A DNA stretch of 64,000 bases from Eumeta japonica (GCA_005406025.1 BGZK01000532.1:1-64000); one strand, 5' to 3'. Shown: positions 47,400 through 58,565, counted from the stretch's first letter. A program made the numbers and translations. Notes: generated from the sequence alone by a model not told the origin.

Positions 47400-50300
47400 G
47401 TTAGTCATTTGAAGTATTCATTACGATTGCATTCAAATTCACTATATACTGCTGTAAAACTGACATAATCACTATTTTCAGTGTAATTAATAATAACTAG
47501 TAGAAATTTTAGTATATGTAATAATATCGAAATATATTTTCTCGACATGAGAATAGACCTTTAAAGTTTTAGTGTTTACACTTATTATTCACTTTAAAAT
47601 GAAAGCAATGATCACATCATTTTCATACTTTAAATGTCACATAATTTTGTTAAACTAAATTTGATCGAATTGCTACGCAGAGTTGGGGAAGCTGTGCTAT
47701 GAAGCATTCTAAATAAAGTGCTGTCCGCATGAAATTAATTCAATGTCAAACAAATTAAAGATATTTAAATTCGATGTGCACGGTCAGGGTACATTTTAGG
47801 CGCCAAAGCAGTATCACCCTGGCGTCTTAGAAAGTGATGTGACTATTGAATCGCTGCATATTTTTGAGATAAGAATTTAATTTTGTTAATAAATATGTCT
47901 AGCCCTTTTATCTCGTAATTTCTCTTTTAGTGCAGTATAAATATATATTATTATTCCATCTCATGATGACTACATTTAATTATTGGTTAAATTATCAATA
48001 AAAAACCTAAATGAGCTCCAAAGGTATTGATGCCCAAACTTGTTAAATTTTCCAAAATTCTTCTAATTTGACAAATGACTGTGCAATATCTGTAATTCTG
48101 ATGGAAAATCATTAAAAGATACTTCATTGAAACTGAAAAATCAAATCAAAACTAAGTGAACCCAGACAGTTGCTTAGTAACAAAAAAAGTACCGTGATGA
48201 TAGTTAAATTCATGAATTCATTATTGACATTACAAATTCACATTATGCATCGTGTACGATTTATTCTTGTCGCTCTAACAGACGCGGCTACGTGTATAGC
48301 GCGCATTGTAGGAGATTAGCGCTTGTAATACATGTATGTTTCATATACACCGATAGAATTGAAAAACACGCGTGTGCGAACCCAGCTACGACACGGCGCC
48401 GCTGGTAAGCGAGGGGATCGAGGTGCGCGACCTCGCCTACGACGACGGCACCTTCCCGCCCGCCAACGTCGTTGACGACTGGTTCGAGATACTGCGAGAC
48501 AAGTGCGTTAAACCTTCATTAATCAGATCGTTTCATTACCGCCATACTGATATCGGTATCGGTAGCATCATTTGACTAATTTGATTCATTTGGTTTTAGA
48601 AGCGCCAATATGGCGTCTAGTTACAATCGTCACTAATTTTGTTTGTCAGCTTATGTTAGTGACACTAGTGAGATTGAAAAAAAAAATTATCAATATGAAA
48701 CTTTGCAGTTGTAATGCTAGCCATTTTAGGATTGTTATTTGACTTTTAGGAATTTAAGTATTATATTGGTCATTAATCTAAACATTAGGAACTTAATTTT
48801 AAGACCTCGTATATTTATACTTTGGCAAAAACATTACAAAAAAAGTAACTCCTGATATTAAAATGTAAATTGTCATAGTGTAAAATGAAATGAAGCTATT
48901 GAACTTCATACACATCCGGAATACATTTGTAGATAAATGATCTTGTAAATAAATGACAATATTAATATTGAGTATTGAAAAAGAACAAATTTATATACAT
49001 AAATATGCATGTCTATAGTTAATAACATAATGTTTTTGAAAATATTTAAGATATTGAGTAATAAATACTTACTGTACTCTTGATAGATTTAATTCTGTGA
49101 TCAACATCTGTTTTACATAGTATGGTAATTTCATAAACTTTATAAAATGTTTGTGGGTAAAACTAGAATCGTTTAGCTTTATTAATACACGAGAGGTGGT
49201 GACGTAAACTGGTAATAATGTTTTATAATATATATGCTACCTAATTTCTTTCGTCCTATATTGGTTTGTATTATTAATAGTTTGGTGATCGAAAATCTTT
49301 CCTGCTATACATTTTTTTTTATTATGATGTTAATTCAACGAAACCATCATATATAATGAATCATGTGAAGTCTAGTTGACTTACTCATAGTTGTGTAAAT
49401 GAAGACTTCGAATATTTTATTTCACAACATTATTGAAAAAATCAACATATTATTTCCATATACCAGACAGGTTTTGGCTGGGTATTTACTCATACAATCG
49501 ACTACATACAATGCTTTTAATAGCATTATGAATTATTACTTTTAATTTAGCAATGTATTTTAAGGGCGGCGCACAAGCCGGAGGCGGCGGTGGCGGTGCA
49601 CTGCGTGGCGGGACTGGGCCGCGCACCTGTCATGGTGGCGCTGGCGCTAATCGAGCTCGGAATGAAGTACGAAGAGGCCGTCGAGAACATACGGGAGTAT
49701 GTACTAGACTACATTTAACGCGTAACTGGAGATTTATGTCTTCAGATAGTAATTGAATTTATATTAAGGTCTCTGAGAAATAATGTCAGCTTTTGATACT
49801 CATTTTGTCTATTAAGTAATCATATAAAAAAAAATCTTAATGTTCAAAGTGTAGTGCTATACTAGAATAAGATGGGCATCTTATTCTATGGTCCAACGTT
49901 TCATAACGTTCAGCAAGCTCTGAGATCTTGGCAAAACCATTCCACATTGTCACACTGTATTTTTAATCATTCAATCAATCAATCTTTTGGATTCAAATTT
50001 TTTCCATAAAATAATATCGTCATAGAACGAAGTAGAAGTTGAATATTACCAAGTTCTTCAGTCTTATCCCACATAACTTGCAGTATGTGTACCAGCATTG
50101 TTATATTCTAAGAGCACATGTTTCCGGTGTCCTAAACTTGGACATTTCTGCGACAAACTTCGTACATTCGTGTCGGCTGTTAGTTGTATATCTTGGCAGT
50201 GATAGTTCCTGGAATTATCTCAAAGTACAATACACCTTCATAATTGCACCAGACACATAATAAGATCTTCGGCTCAAATCAACCTCTCTTTAAGAAGGGT

Positions 50301-51692
50301 TCAAGTAATTGTCCTTTAGTCTAACCATTGATTTTTCCATGTTTTAATTGTTTAGACATATCCTTTTTTAAGTAACAATGCGTTTAATAAATCTATCATC
50401 TTTCGATAATAGGATCGAAGATAGGATCTTTTGCACACTTTTACTCCACGTTTCGTTTGAATTTCGTCATATTCGTGGGACATTATTTGACAACCTTTGT
50501 ATGTTTTACCCAATGATTTTATGTGGCGATATATAGTATTTTTAGAAGGTCCTAGAAAGTCAAATAAACAGCGAATGCTAGTGATAGATTGATTTTCCAC
50601 TGCTTCTTTTATTTCTTCAATATCTCATACAGATGGGCGGCCAGAGTGCGAATAATCTATCAGTGTCAAATTTCTAATCTCAAAATAATTACACTAACGC
50701 TATGCCGTTCGCTCATTCATTATATCTTCTTTGATTTCACATATCCTTGCTACCGCGGCTGCTTTAAACTTTTATTTTAAATAATTTAATATTTATCACA
50801 CTCCATATGTTTTATTATTTAAATGTGTTGTCCTGTCGAATAACATAGACCGTATCATTAAAATAAAGTAAAACAGTGGTACTCTGTATAGAACTTGAGA
50901 CTTGGTGCAACAAGTTATTACTTGTATAAATAAAAAAAATATATATTAATTTGAGTAGTGAAAACCGACATTACTTATGAGACACCCTCAGTGAAATGAC
51001 GAGGTGTTCTATTTATTAGAGTGACGGGTTAGCTACACTGTCAAAAGTCTGTTGATGTGTAAATATGCTTAAAGAATTGCAATCCTTAATGTGTAGTATA
51101 CTTATAATGCAGTGAGTAAAATTGTGAAAATTAACTGAAACAGAAGTACATATTTCCATATAAATAATTGAAATTGTTAGTATTGGCACAAATTTTATGT
51201 CTATATTTTTAGTAAGTAGAACCTTCAAACAACAAACAAGCAAATCTTATTAAATGGATATGTTAAAATCAAAATTATCCATCTCAAATTCATTATTTCC
51301 CGTGTTGATCTGATCTGAGATTTGAATATAAAACGACTTTAAAAACATTAAATGCATAGTGTAATACAATTATATTACATGTTTCTGAATACCTTTTATA
51401 AACTAACAAATCAGTAATCATGAAGTATTATGGGCAAGTTGCATCAAAATGCAACTTGTAAGTGCTGTCAAGTTTGGCAGATTTTCCATACACTATCTGT
51501 CAAATCTTACATTTCATTTAGCAATTAGGATTTTCGTCTGCAATGGTTTTTATTCTCAAATATCTTTATGGTGCGTCTTTCAGTAAACGCCGTGGCGCCA
51601 TCAACGCCAAACAGCTGTCGTATCTGGAAAAGTACAAGCCCAAGTCAAGGCTCAAGAAGAATGGGCACAAGAACTCGTGCTGCGTGCAGTAG
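47283..51692 (+). CDS. PRL-1: PRL-1 phosphatase (PTP4A), four coding pieces, exon 2 start damaged
   Basis: This gene encodes phosphatase of regenerating liver, a small prenylated dual-specificity tyrosine phosphatase. The family acts at the plasma membrane and endosomes and binds CNNM magnesium transporters. Coding pieces are 47283-47399, about 48369-48502, 49565-49696 and 51584-51692. Joined, they give about 163 readable residues, against 173-176 in other animals. Visible landmarks are the N-terminal [20 protein letters not shown], the YDDGTFPP loop with the general-acid Asp, the [20 protein letters not shown]-loop (catalytic Cys codon 49602-49604), [18 protein letters not shown], a polybasic tail and a CCVQ CAAX box. 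Junctions 2/3 and 3/4 use GT-AG and restore the family sequence exactly. Junction 1/2 does not: about 11-12 residues are missing and the frame is broken (see exon 2). The start is chosen at ATG 47283, which gives the insect MST-K-QKD opening. Confidence 0.93.
47400..48355 (+). other. PRL-1 intron 1
   Basis: AT-rich with no repeat recognised. I looked for a separate micro-exon coding the missing ELK...VV residues and saw none with flanking AG/GT. Confidence 0.6.
48356..48502 (+). CDS. PRL-1: PRL-1 coding exon 2, 5' end shortened and out of frame
   Basis: From 48369 the frame reads [19 protein letters not shown], then [12 protein letters not shown] and on to RDK, with donor GTGCGT at 48503 (phase 2). 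Just upstream, GAATTGAAAAAC (48356-48367) would read ELKN, the expected start of this exon, but in a different frame. A TGA at 48360-48362 blocks the main frame, and the only nearby AG (48355-48356) does not give the phase needed by exon 1. From that GAA to the GAA of RVCE there are 25 bases; the family needs about 45. A loss of about 20 bases, real or from assembly, explains all of this. Confidence 0.85.
48503..49564 (+). other. PRL-1 intron 2
   Basis: GT-AG intron, AT-rich; nothing else supported. Confidence 0.7.
49565..49696 (+). CDS. PRL-1: PRL-1 coding exon 3 with catalytic P-loop
   Basis: The acceptor is TTTTAAG at 49564; the donor GTATGT starts at 49697 (phase 2 in and out). It codes [20 protein letters not shown], then [20 protein letters not shown] and [12 protein letters not shown] is the CX5R signature with the PRL-specific Ala after Val. 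An earlier AG at 49550 would put CIL-R residues in front but in a phase that does not fit exon 2. Confidence 0.93.
50000..50690 (-). pseudogene. Decayed mariner transposase (copy 3) in PRL-1 intron 3
   Basis: The minus-strand frames read [25 protein letters not shown] and [17 protein letters not shown] near 50640-50490, the second DNA-binding part of mariner transposases. Near 50270-50080, [17 protein letters not shown] and NAGTHTA pieces match the central catalytic core around the second Asp (the HDNA motif, degraded to YNNA). Frameshifts and stops occur throughout, and the copy lies antisense to its host gene. No terminal repeats were found. It differs in sequence from copies 1 and 2. Confidence 0.8.
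51584..51692 (+). CDS. PRL-1: PRL-1 coding exon 4 with CAAX box
   Basis: Acceptor CTTTCAG at 51583. The joined codon GA-T gives Asp, then [20 protein letters not shown], a polybasic [11 protein letters not shown] and CCVQ before TAG at 51690-51692. CCVQ is a prenylation signal, and the basic run next to it supports membrane targeting. Confidence 0.95.
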
Positions 51693-52820
51693 TAGATACA
51701 TGAATATCGCAACGCCAATGTAATTCGCATACATTTCACAGATTGTGTAATAAAATACTAAATTGACGCATTTCACGTTTTAACATTTGACTTCAATGTT
51801 ATCCCACCTTGATGAATGAATACGTAACTTAGAAGGAAGTACAAAGACTGTATAAGAATTACGTTGGCGCAGATGATCGTACGTCACGTCTGTAGGAACA
51901 CCAACCCGTGCCCAGCAGCGAATGTAGCTCTGCTTTCACACACACACTGACACGGAAGATTATAGGCAATGTTCCAATTTTTTTTTTTATTTAAATGATT
52001 TCAATTAGTGCATCAATTCTCATGTACCGAAATGATTTCAGCTTCAATGCTGATACATTCCTTGTGATTTGGATATTAAATATTTTCATTTTTAAATTTC
52101 AAAAAAATTTTCTATGAATTTTCATTGGGAATCTTAATGTTAAGCTAATGTTTGTATGTTCATAGTAAAAATGTATAACCCTCGTGTATACTGTGGATTA
52201 GTGGAATGTGTAATAATAGATCGAGCCACAATTTGTGTTCATAGTTTGAAACAGTGTATCGGATATTTTATTAAATTCTGTGCAATCATAATAAACTATT
52301 TGCCCATAATAATTGAAAAACTGTCGATGTTGTACCTATTTTATCATAGTCATTGTTTTTTAAAGTTTCTCATTGTTTTTGTGGCAATCATTTATAGTTA
52401 ATGTGAAAGTGTATTGTCTTTTTAATTTTATTTTTCTCTTCTAGTATTAATTATAACTATGAGGTGATGTAACGTCTGATTTATTATAACTGCAAACTTT
52501 TTTTAATATGTATAATGTGCTTTGTTAAGTGATAAAAGTAGAATTTTTCTTTGTAACATAAACCTCATTTACTATAGAATTTGTATTCTCATTTGTTTTG
52601 ACAATGCTATTGAATGTGTAGACTGTAATTAAATTTTTGATTGAAAAGAGGAAGAATGTAATGTCATATACTACAATTGTTTACTTTTAAAATGTATCGA
52701 AACTTTCAGGAGCTCTTTGATATTATTTTTCTATTTATAGTTTTATGACATTTATCAAGAATATGATCGTGTATCTAAGAAACAGTCACATTCATAAATA
52801 AAGGTATAAGCAAAAATGCT
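51693..52820 (+). other. PRL-1 3' untranslated region
   Basis: AT-rich sequence after the stop codon with AATAAA at 51749-51754 (a short 3' end) and AATAAA at 52797-52802 (a long 3' end of about 1.1 kb). No coding exon is apparent, although a plus frame at 52156-52401 is open. Confidence 0.55.
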
Positions 52821-53479
52821 TCAACTATACATGTGTAGCAAATTGAGAACGATAATCTTAAATGTTTGAGCTAATTCTTTTTTCTCAAGGTAATTTTTGT
52901 AAAAATCTATCCTTATTATTTAATTAAATCTACATAATATGAAAATATTAATAAGAACTTACCGTTACCTGGATTTGTACAGAAATCGCATAAAAGTCTA
53001 AAATCTGCACTGGCATTCAGTTTGAACATTTAATTGCAAATACAATGGGACGGGCATTACATAGCTGATTATGTTTGAGGACAGCTATAATTATAAAGAA
53101 AATTTAACTGCAATTTCTTGGTAAAATAAAATATAATTTTTCATATAGTGCGAGTAACAGATTGATAGGGTACAACTGCAATAAAATTGAGATCGCGAAG
53201 GATAGTCGAATTTCGATGGAATGTCTACGTAATTGGCAATATTAACAGCGTAATAAGAGTAGATATAACTCGGAATTATAGCTTTATGTCGTTATTGGCG
53301 ACACCATCCCAAAACGGTCGCTATGAAGCTAGCAACGAATTAAATTTGATAACCTTTAAAATCCAAAGGTGAGTTTTAGGCCTGTTGAAGGAAAGCTTTT
53401 CCAGTATAAGCACTTAGAATTTCACGAATTGTAAAAAGTAAAGTAGTCTGTATTAGTATATGAAGCAAAAAATAATGTA
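52821..53479. other. Anonymous intergenic stretch
   Basis: Nothing recognised. 53170-53370 is slightly GC-richer and open for 61 codons without similarity to a known family. It could be the start of the LINE remnant that follows. Confidence 0.4.
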
Positions 53480-54975
53480 TATACAATAGAATAAATATTA
53501 GTATAAATTATTGTTGGTAGAATCTCGAAGTAAGAAAAAGAAAGCGTGCCTTGAATTACTGCCAGAAAAGGCAGACTAGTGTACAAAAAAGAGCAAATTG
53601 AACAATAGAATAAAAAGGCTGATTGCATATAAAGTTGCAAAAATGAATTGAAGAATGTGTGAAAAGAAACTGAAATGAAAATAAGGCTATGATTGCAAAT
53701 TTCTGGACAATATCCAGGCAAGTGAAAAACTTTTCTGGAATAAGGTGAAACAGGCCCAAAATAATATCGAACATCGTATAAAAATGTAATTAGAAATAAT
53801 AATTTATTGAATGAAGAAAACCAACGTTGGATGAATTATTTGAAGCGTTTTTGCATGTAAGGATATCGCCATAGATACGTGTGTTACTGCAAATGAATAT
53901 TTGATGATGAAATTGAAAATATAATTAGTATTATATTAGTAGCAAAAAAAGATGAGAACAATAAAACCCATAAATAAACGACAGGGTTTCGTAAGCGATG
54001 CTGAAGGGCGGCAGGGATATAGTGGCACGCTTGATGCATCGGTTCTGTAACTCATTCTGAAAAAGTCACAGATGGTTTAACACCTGAAGCAAAATCATTG
54101 TACTCCTCATTCAAAGAAAAGGTTCGAGGCAAATTTGTTAAAAATATTTTAGTATAAGTCCACTCGGTGTTGTTGGCAAACTATGCGAAAATTTCTATTG
54201 AAAGGGTTGTTAATGACCAGACGATGGTAACTAAAATAAATAATACTCTTATAAAAATAAGTATAAAAGCAATTGTCAGAAAGATCTAGGTCATGATGTT
54301 TGAAAGAAACGAAAGTATGACTGAATGCGATACCTATACAGGAGGTGAAAATTAAGCAAGTAAAAGTGTATGTTTACATGATAAGAATATTGAAAAGAGA
54401 GTACTTGTATGGCAAAAAAAGTGAATGAGGCCTTGCTTGGCGATATGAACATTTAAAAGGATCTCACGACAACCGCCTTTGGCAACCCATAATAGAGTTC
54501 TTATCTCTACGCTTATATATTATAGTATTTGTAGCGAAAGTTGGATATGATTGACGAAACTTAAAATCTATGCAACAGAAATGTGATCCTTCGTAGCATG
54601 TGTGGAATGTCTTTGGAACGCAAATATAAGAATATTCATGTTAGACAACGGCGTGGTTTAAGGGATGTAATACCTAAAATAGAAAAAAATGTATGTTTTG
54701 CAATGTTTCGGCTAACTGGAAAGGATGAATGAAAGTACACGACTAAACAAATTTAGCGAACGTGTGCCAAAGCGAATACGAGTGATGGAAAGACACCCTA
54801 AAAGATCTTATGAAGCCCAATTCAGTGGCATATTAAAAAGAGATCAAATTTTCATTTCCCGAACTCGACGATTGAATGACAGAAACCGACGCATTTCAGT
54901 TAGCAACAGAAATATGCAAAAATCGTATCACGTACAAATTTGTGGTTTCTGTGCTAACCCTTCTTCGAAATAGGT
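53480..54975 (+). pseudogene. Decayed LINE reverse transcriptase (ORF2) with an internal deletion
   Basis: Plus-strand pieces in changing frames follow a non-LTR retrotransposon ORF2. KLFWNKVKQAQNNI near 53730 and NQRWMNYLKRF near 53820 come from the linker before the RT. MLKGGRDIVARLMHRF near 53998 and GVVGKLCEN near 54170 are RT finger/palm blocks. TECDTYTGGE near 54320, NVECLWN-type pieces near 54600, KIEKNVCFAMFRLTGK near 54680 and RNRRISVSNRNMQKSY near 54880 come from the C-terminal region. The active-site (Y/F)xDD block is missing: the segment between about 54230 and 54300 jumps over it. Many stops make it a dead, 5'-truncated copy. It is the same family as 13865-14345. Confidence 0.82.
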
Positions 54976-55640
54976 TTGAATTTATATTATTAAAGTATAA
55001 CTAATTACATTTTAAAGTTCGAGCTACATAACTAGTTGTAATTATTAATGAATAAATAGTTGTCAAGCTCTGCTATCTAAGTAATGTAGACCAGTACACC
55101 GCATTCCTAAGGTTTTTGCAGGAGTGAGTGTAAGCCATGAGCCCAAACCTGGGTCACAATTTAATGAAGAATTCGAGCTTCAAATTATGACTGCATACTA
55201 CTACTTTCGAGCAAAACAGGCCGCGATAGAAGATTCCTATCAGCTAAATCAATCATAGCCGCTAACATTTTGTTTTCTCTTCTTTCGCGAATTCCATATG
55301 GAGAAATAAAAACGAGTGGTGTCGTGGGACACCAGGTAGGAACGAAGTTTCTTCGGCTAATGTAGAATCGACACAATTTGCAAAAAAAAAATAATGTACT
55401 TTAAGTGTTATAACAGGATATGTTTTATTATAAAATGCTACTTAAATCGTTTGGTGACCGTTGTAGTGGAATTATGACATTTACTCCTTACTATCTGTTC
55501 TTCAATCATCTTCGTTTTCTGTTCTTATTGTTAATTCTATTTTCGAAAAAAATTACGATTATTATGATCTATTTCTTATATTTTACCGACATGTATTTGT
55601 TAATGGAGAATAACCCCGACCGATTCTCGGTAATCGCGCG
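54976..55640. other. Anonymous stretch
   Basis: No gene recognised. The 110-codon plus frame at 55420-55752 runs from hydrophobic AT-rich DNA into the GC-rich promoter-like patch and looks fortuitous. Confidence 0.4.
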
Positions 55641-55930
55641 AAGTCGTAAAAAAGTCGCGCGGCCTCATGCCAGCAGTGCCCGGTGTGATCAACCAATCAG
55701 CGCTCGCCGTTCGCCGAGCTCGCGTCACCTTGCGCCAATAAACGAGCAGTAAAATAACGACATATCTAAAAATATACGACTGTTGCGCCTGCGCACGTCT
55801 CATTTAACGGTTTTATTCCACGGACTTTTTCTTATACTTACGGTTTTATTCCACGGACTTTTTCTTACGGTTTTACTATCACATTTTTTTCAGTTCGGTC
55901 GCGCAGCAAAACCCCTATCTCCTCCAAGCC
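55641..55930 (+). promoter_or_regulatory. CCAAT/NRF1-type promoter candidate
   Basis: A GC-richer block carries CCAATCAG at 55693-55700, GCGCCAATAAA near 55732 and TGCGCCTGCGCA at 55784-55795, a near-palindromic NRF1 (insect Ewg) type site. A tandem repeat and then TTTTTTCAGTTCGGTCGCGC near 55885 follow, the last resembling a TCAGT initiator. The combination is typical of housekeeping promoters, but no downstream exon was found on the plus strand; the minus strand is equally possible. Confidence 0.4.
55807..55876 (+). repeat. Short tandem repeat, 33-bp period
   Basis: A 28-base unit, starting ACGGTTTTATTCCACGGACT and ending TTTTTCTTA, occurs at 55807-55834 and again at 55840-55867. A third partial unit, ACGGTTTTAC, starts at 55867. 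The two full copies are identical, so the duplication is recent. Confidence 0.93.
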
Positions 55931-56559
55931 CGCCATAAGGAACTTCGTTCCAATAGAGTTTTCGTAAATCGGTGAGGCTACTAAAATTTAAACACTCTAT
56001 CACATCAACTTTGCTGATAAGTGTAATGAATTTGCGAGACTGACAACATAATATGGACACAAAAAGTAACTTAAATTACTACTATAAGTGTACAAAAAGA
56101 AAAGATGAAGTGCCTTATAATCGATCAGCTATAATTTTATCATTATTTTGTTTATATTAAACGCAAATAAAATTTAATTCCACGCTGCCATATATTACGG
56201 CAACTAACGCTACAACTTCCTAAATGCGTTCAAAGGCGTTTTATTGCTTATCTTTTTAAAAACGGTTATTTAAACCAAGATCCATATACAAATTTCTTTA
56301 TCATATAAAATTAAAAAATGTGTATTATATTTATCAAATACAATATCTCACTGCGTGATCTTATGGTTATATATTCTAGTCCTTCATATTCTATAAACTA
56401 AAGAATAAAGATTGCGTACAGTGGGCGGTAAAATAGCAACACATTCCTTGTTTTTCTTATGATCTCTGTAATGAAACAAAAACCGGCCAATTGCGAGTTC
56501 TTAAGTTGCGAGAATTAAGGGTTCCTTACTATTATCTACACAACATTAGACACTATGCA
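55931..56559. other. Anonymous AT-rich stretch
   Basis: No gene or repeat recognised; nothing further seen. Confidence 0.4.
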
Positions 56560-57182
56560 AAAACCTTTTTTTTATTATCATGTAGGTATTTATTTTAAAA
56601 GTGAATATAAATCTAAATATTCTATAAATATTTCAAGTTTCTATGTGTTGGCGTTATTAAGAACGAGAAAATAACGACAAAAAATCACGTTTTTGTATGG
56701 GAGCTCCTCTTAATTTATTTTATTTTAATTTAATTATTTATTTTCAAGTGAATATACAATTAAATATTCTGTGAATATTTCAAGCGTCTACATGTTGCCG
56801 TTATTAATATCGAGCAAAAAACGGCAAAAAAAGTCACGTTTGTTTTATGGGAGCCCTCCTTAAATATTTGTTTTATTCAAATTTAATTATTTATTTTAAA
56901 GTAATTACACAACTAAATATTCTGTAAATGTTTCAAGCGTCTACCTGTTGCTAATAATATCGAGCAAAAATGGCAAAAAAAATCACGTTTGTTGTATGGG
57001 AGCCCCACTTAAACATTTATTTTATTCTGTTTTTGTATTTGTTACTATAGCGGCAACATCTGTGAAAATTTTAACTGTCTAGCTATCACGGTTCATAATA
57101 TAAAACCTGGTGACAGACAGAGGGACAGCGGAGTCTTAGTATGAAGGTCTCGTTTTTACCCATGGGTACGGAACCCTAAAAA
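56560..57182 (+). repeat. Lepidopteran interspersed repeat with three 149-bp internal units
   Basis: TCACGTTT-TATGGGAGC-type blocks recur with CACGT at 56686, 56835 and 56984, giving an exact 149-bp spacing. Each is preceded by AAATATTCTGTAAATATTTC-like and ATCGAGCAAAAA-like words. After the third unit comes the recognisable end of a very common moth repeat: AGCGGCAACATCTGTGAAAA, AGACAGAGGGACAGCGGAGT, CTCGTTTTTACCCATGGGTA, then CGGAACCCTAAAAA. It is non-coding. The units differ by about 15-25% by eye, so the expansion is old. Confidence 0.8.
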
Positions 57183-57712
57183 GGGATAGAAGAGTAATTG
57201 ACAAGTACATCCCTGACAAAGCTTTTTATCTACGAAATTCTGCCGCTGTGAACTTAGTCACGATTGCGTCACAATGGTGTAAAATAGGAACGCAGAACTT
57301 TGTGGAAGGGTCGGACAGCGTTGAATCCGCGCATTGCATTAATCGCAGATGATTCAGAGCGTCAGATTTTCGTGCATTGTACTGTACGTTTTTTTTCATC
57401 TTTATAAAAAAGGTCTAATGAAGTGCCTTATTAAATTTATAACCATAACATAATATTTTGTGCAAAAATATGTAAATTCAAATAAAAATTCTCAACCTTT
57501 ATAGAATGTGCTTCTATATTAGTACACAATCCACAACAGTAAAACCAAAATTTATATAAACTAAATATATATTTGTTTGTTCGAGCTAATCCCTGAAACG
57601 ACGGAATGGATATGAACAAAGAACATTGTTCTGTTCCCATGCGTTATTCGCCTAAAGACCCAAAGTGACCAAAAATTGTTTCCTACATTCCAAACAATAA
57701 TTATGTGCACCT

Positions 57713-57770
57713 ATAATCTAGTTAGATTATAAGTGTAAATAATTATCTAATTATTAATCTAGTTAGATAA
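57713..57770. repeat. Pair of small palindromes sharing TAATCTAGTTAGAT
   Basis: ATAATCTA GT TAGATTAT (57713-57730) is a perfect inverted repeat. TAATCTAGTTAGATAA recurs at 57755-57770 beside TTATCTAA. The relation to nearby elements is unknown. Confidence 0.6.
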
Positions 57771-57934
57771 AGAGTAATGGACACTTTTGATAAGTTATAT
57801 ATTACCGAAAAAATATAAAACATCAATAATTGTAATAAAGACTTAATCTATTATATATAATAAAAACATTGAACTTTAATAAAAATAAATGTATATCTAA
57901 TTAATCATTATGTTAATAATCGCTTATGTTAATA

Positions 57935-58565
57935 CAGTAGAACCTCGATAACTCAAACCTCGGTAACTTAAAAACCTCTATAACTTCAAAAAATAATATG
58001 TTCCCTTCCCATCAGAGCCCAAAACCTCTATAACTTAAAATACGCAACCTCTATAACTTAAATAAGTAATCTCTGTATTGGCCCTCAGTAACTTAAAGAA
58101 ATGTTTCCACAACCTCTATAACATACAATTGTTTGTCAATGAGTCATTTTGAAAGAGTGTGCAAAACAAAAGGTTTCGGTATTTATTGCTTGCACGTGTT
58201 TACTAGTTAAATTGTTAACGTAAACAATACATGTTACCTATTGTTTGCTTCTTCGAAATTCTTTAAAGCTTTGCGGCGGTTAGCCTTAAGACATAAGTAA
58301 GCCTTGGATCATAAGTTTTTGATCATTGTCCTGGAAACATCGCTTTACTTACTGTGTGATAAAACTGGCTTAAAATGAGTTCAAAAAGAAAACTAACAAC
58401 ACTCACATACGCTGATAAAGGGTGGAACAAGGGTGCATACATGCATATGTACATACCTACCTCTATATTAACCTATCCCTAACATAGACCCTTGATAACT
58501 TAAAACCTCTATAACTTAAAGTATTTTGTGTTTCCCTTGGACTTTAACTTATCGAGGTTCAACTG
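57935..58565 (+). mobile_element. Non-autonomous pogo/Tigger-like element, 631 bp
   Basis: The left terminus CAGTAGAACCTCGATAACTC (57935) and the right terminus, reverse complement CAGTTGAACCTCGATAAGTT (ending 58565), form terminal inverted repeats flanked by TA on both sides (57933-57934, 58566-58567). That is the target site of Tc1/mariner-superfamily pogo elements. Subterminal DNA carries many CCTCTATAACTTAAA words (at least seven), probably transposase-binding sites. An ATG at 58375 opens a reading frame starting MSSKRKLTTLTYADK, the beginning of a pogo-type CENP-B-like HTH, which ends after 35 codons. The body of the transposase is deleted. Confidence 0.88.
58375..58482 (+). pseudogene. 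Truncated N-terminus of a pogo-type transposase
   Basis: Thirty-five codons: MSSKRKLTTLTYADKGWNKG and 15 unrelated residues, then TAA. The first 15 residues resemble the start of Tigger/jerky/CENP-B proteins, whose helix-turn-helix follows directly. Here the homology stops after about 15 residues at an apparent deletion junction, so the peptide should be inactive. Confidence 0.7.

Noticed and set aside
53422..53774. Minus-strand hydrophobic ORFs of 72 and 99 codons
   Set aside because: The plus strand here reads as LINE ORF2 (KLFWNKVK), so these are antisense shadows.
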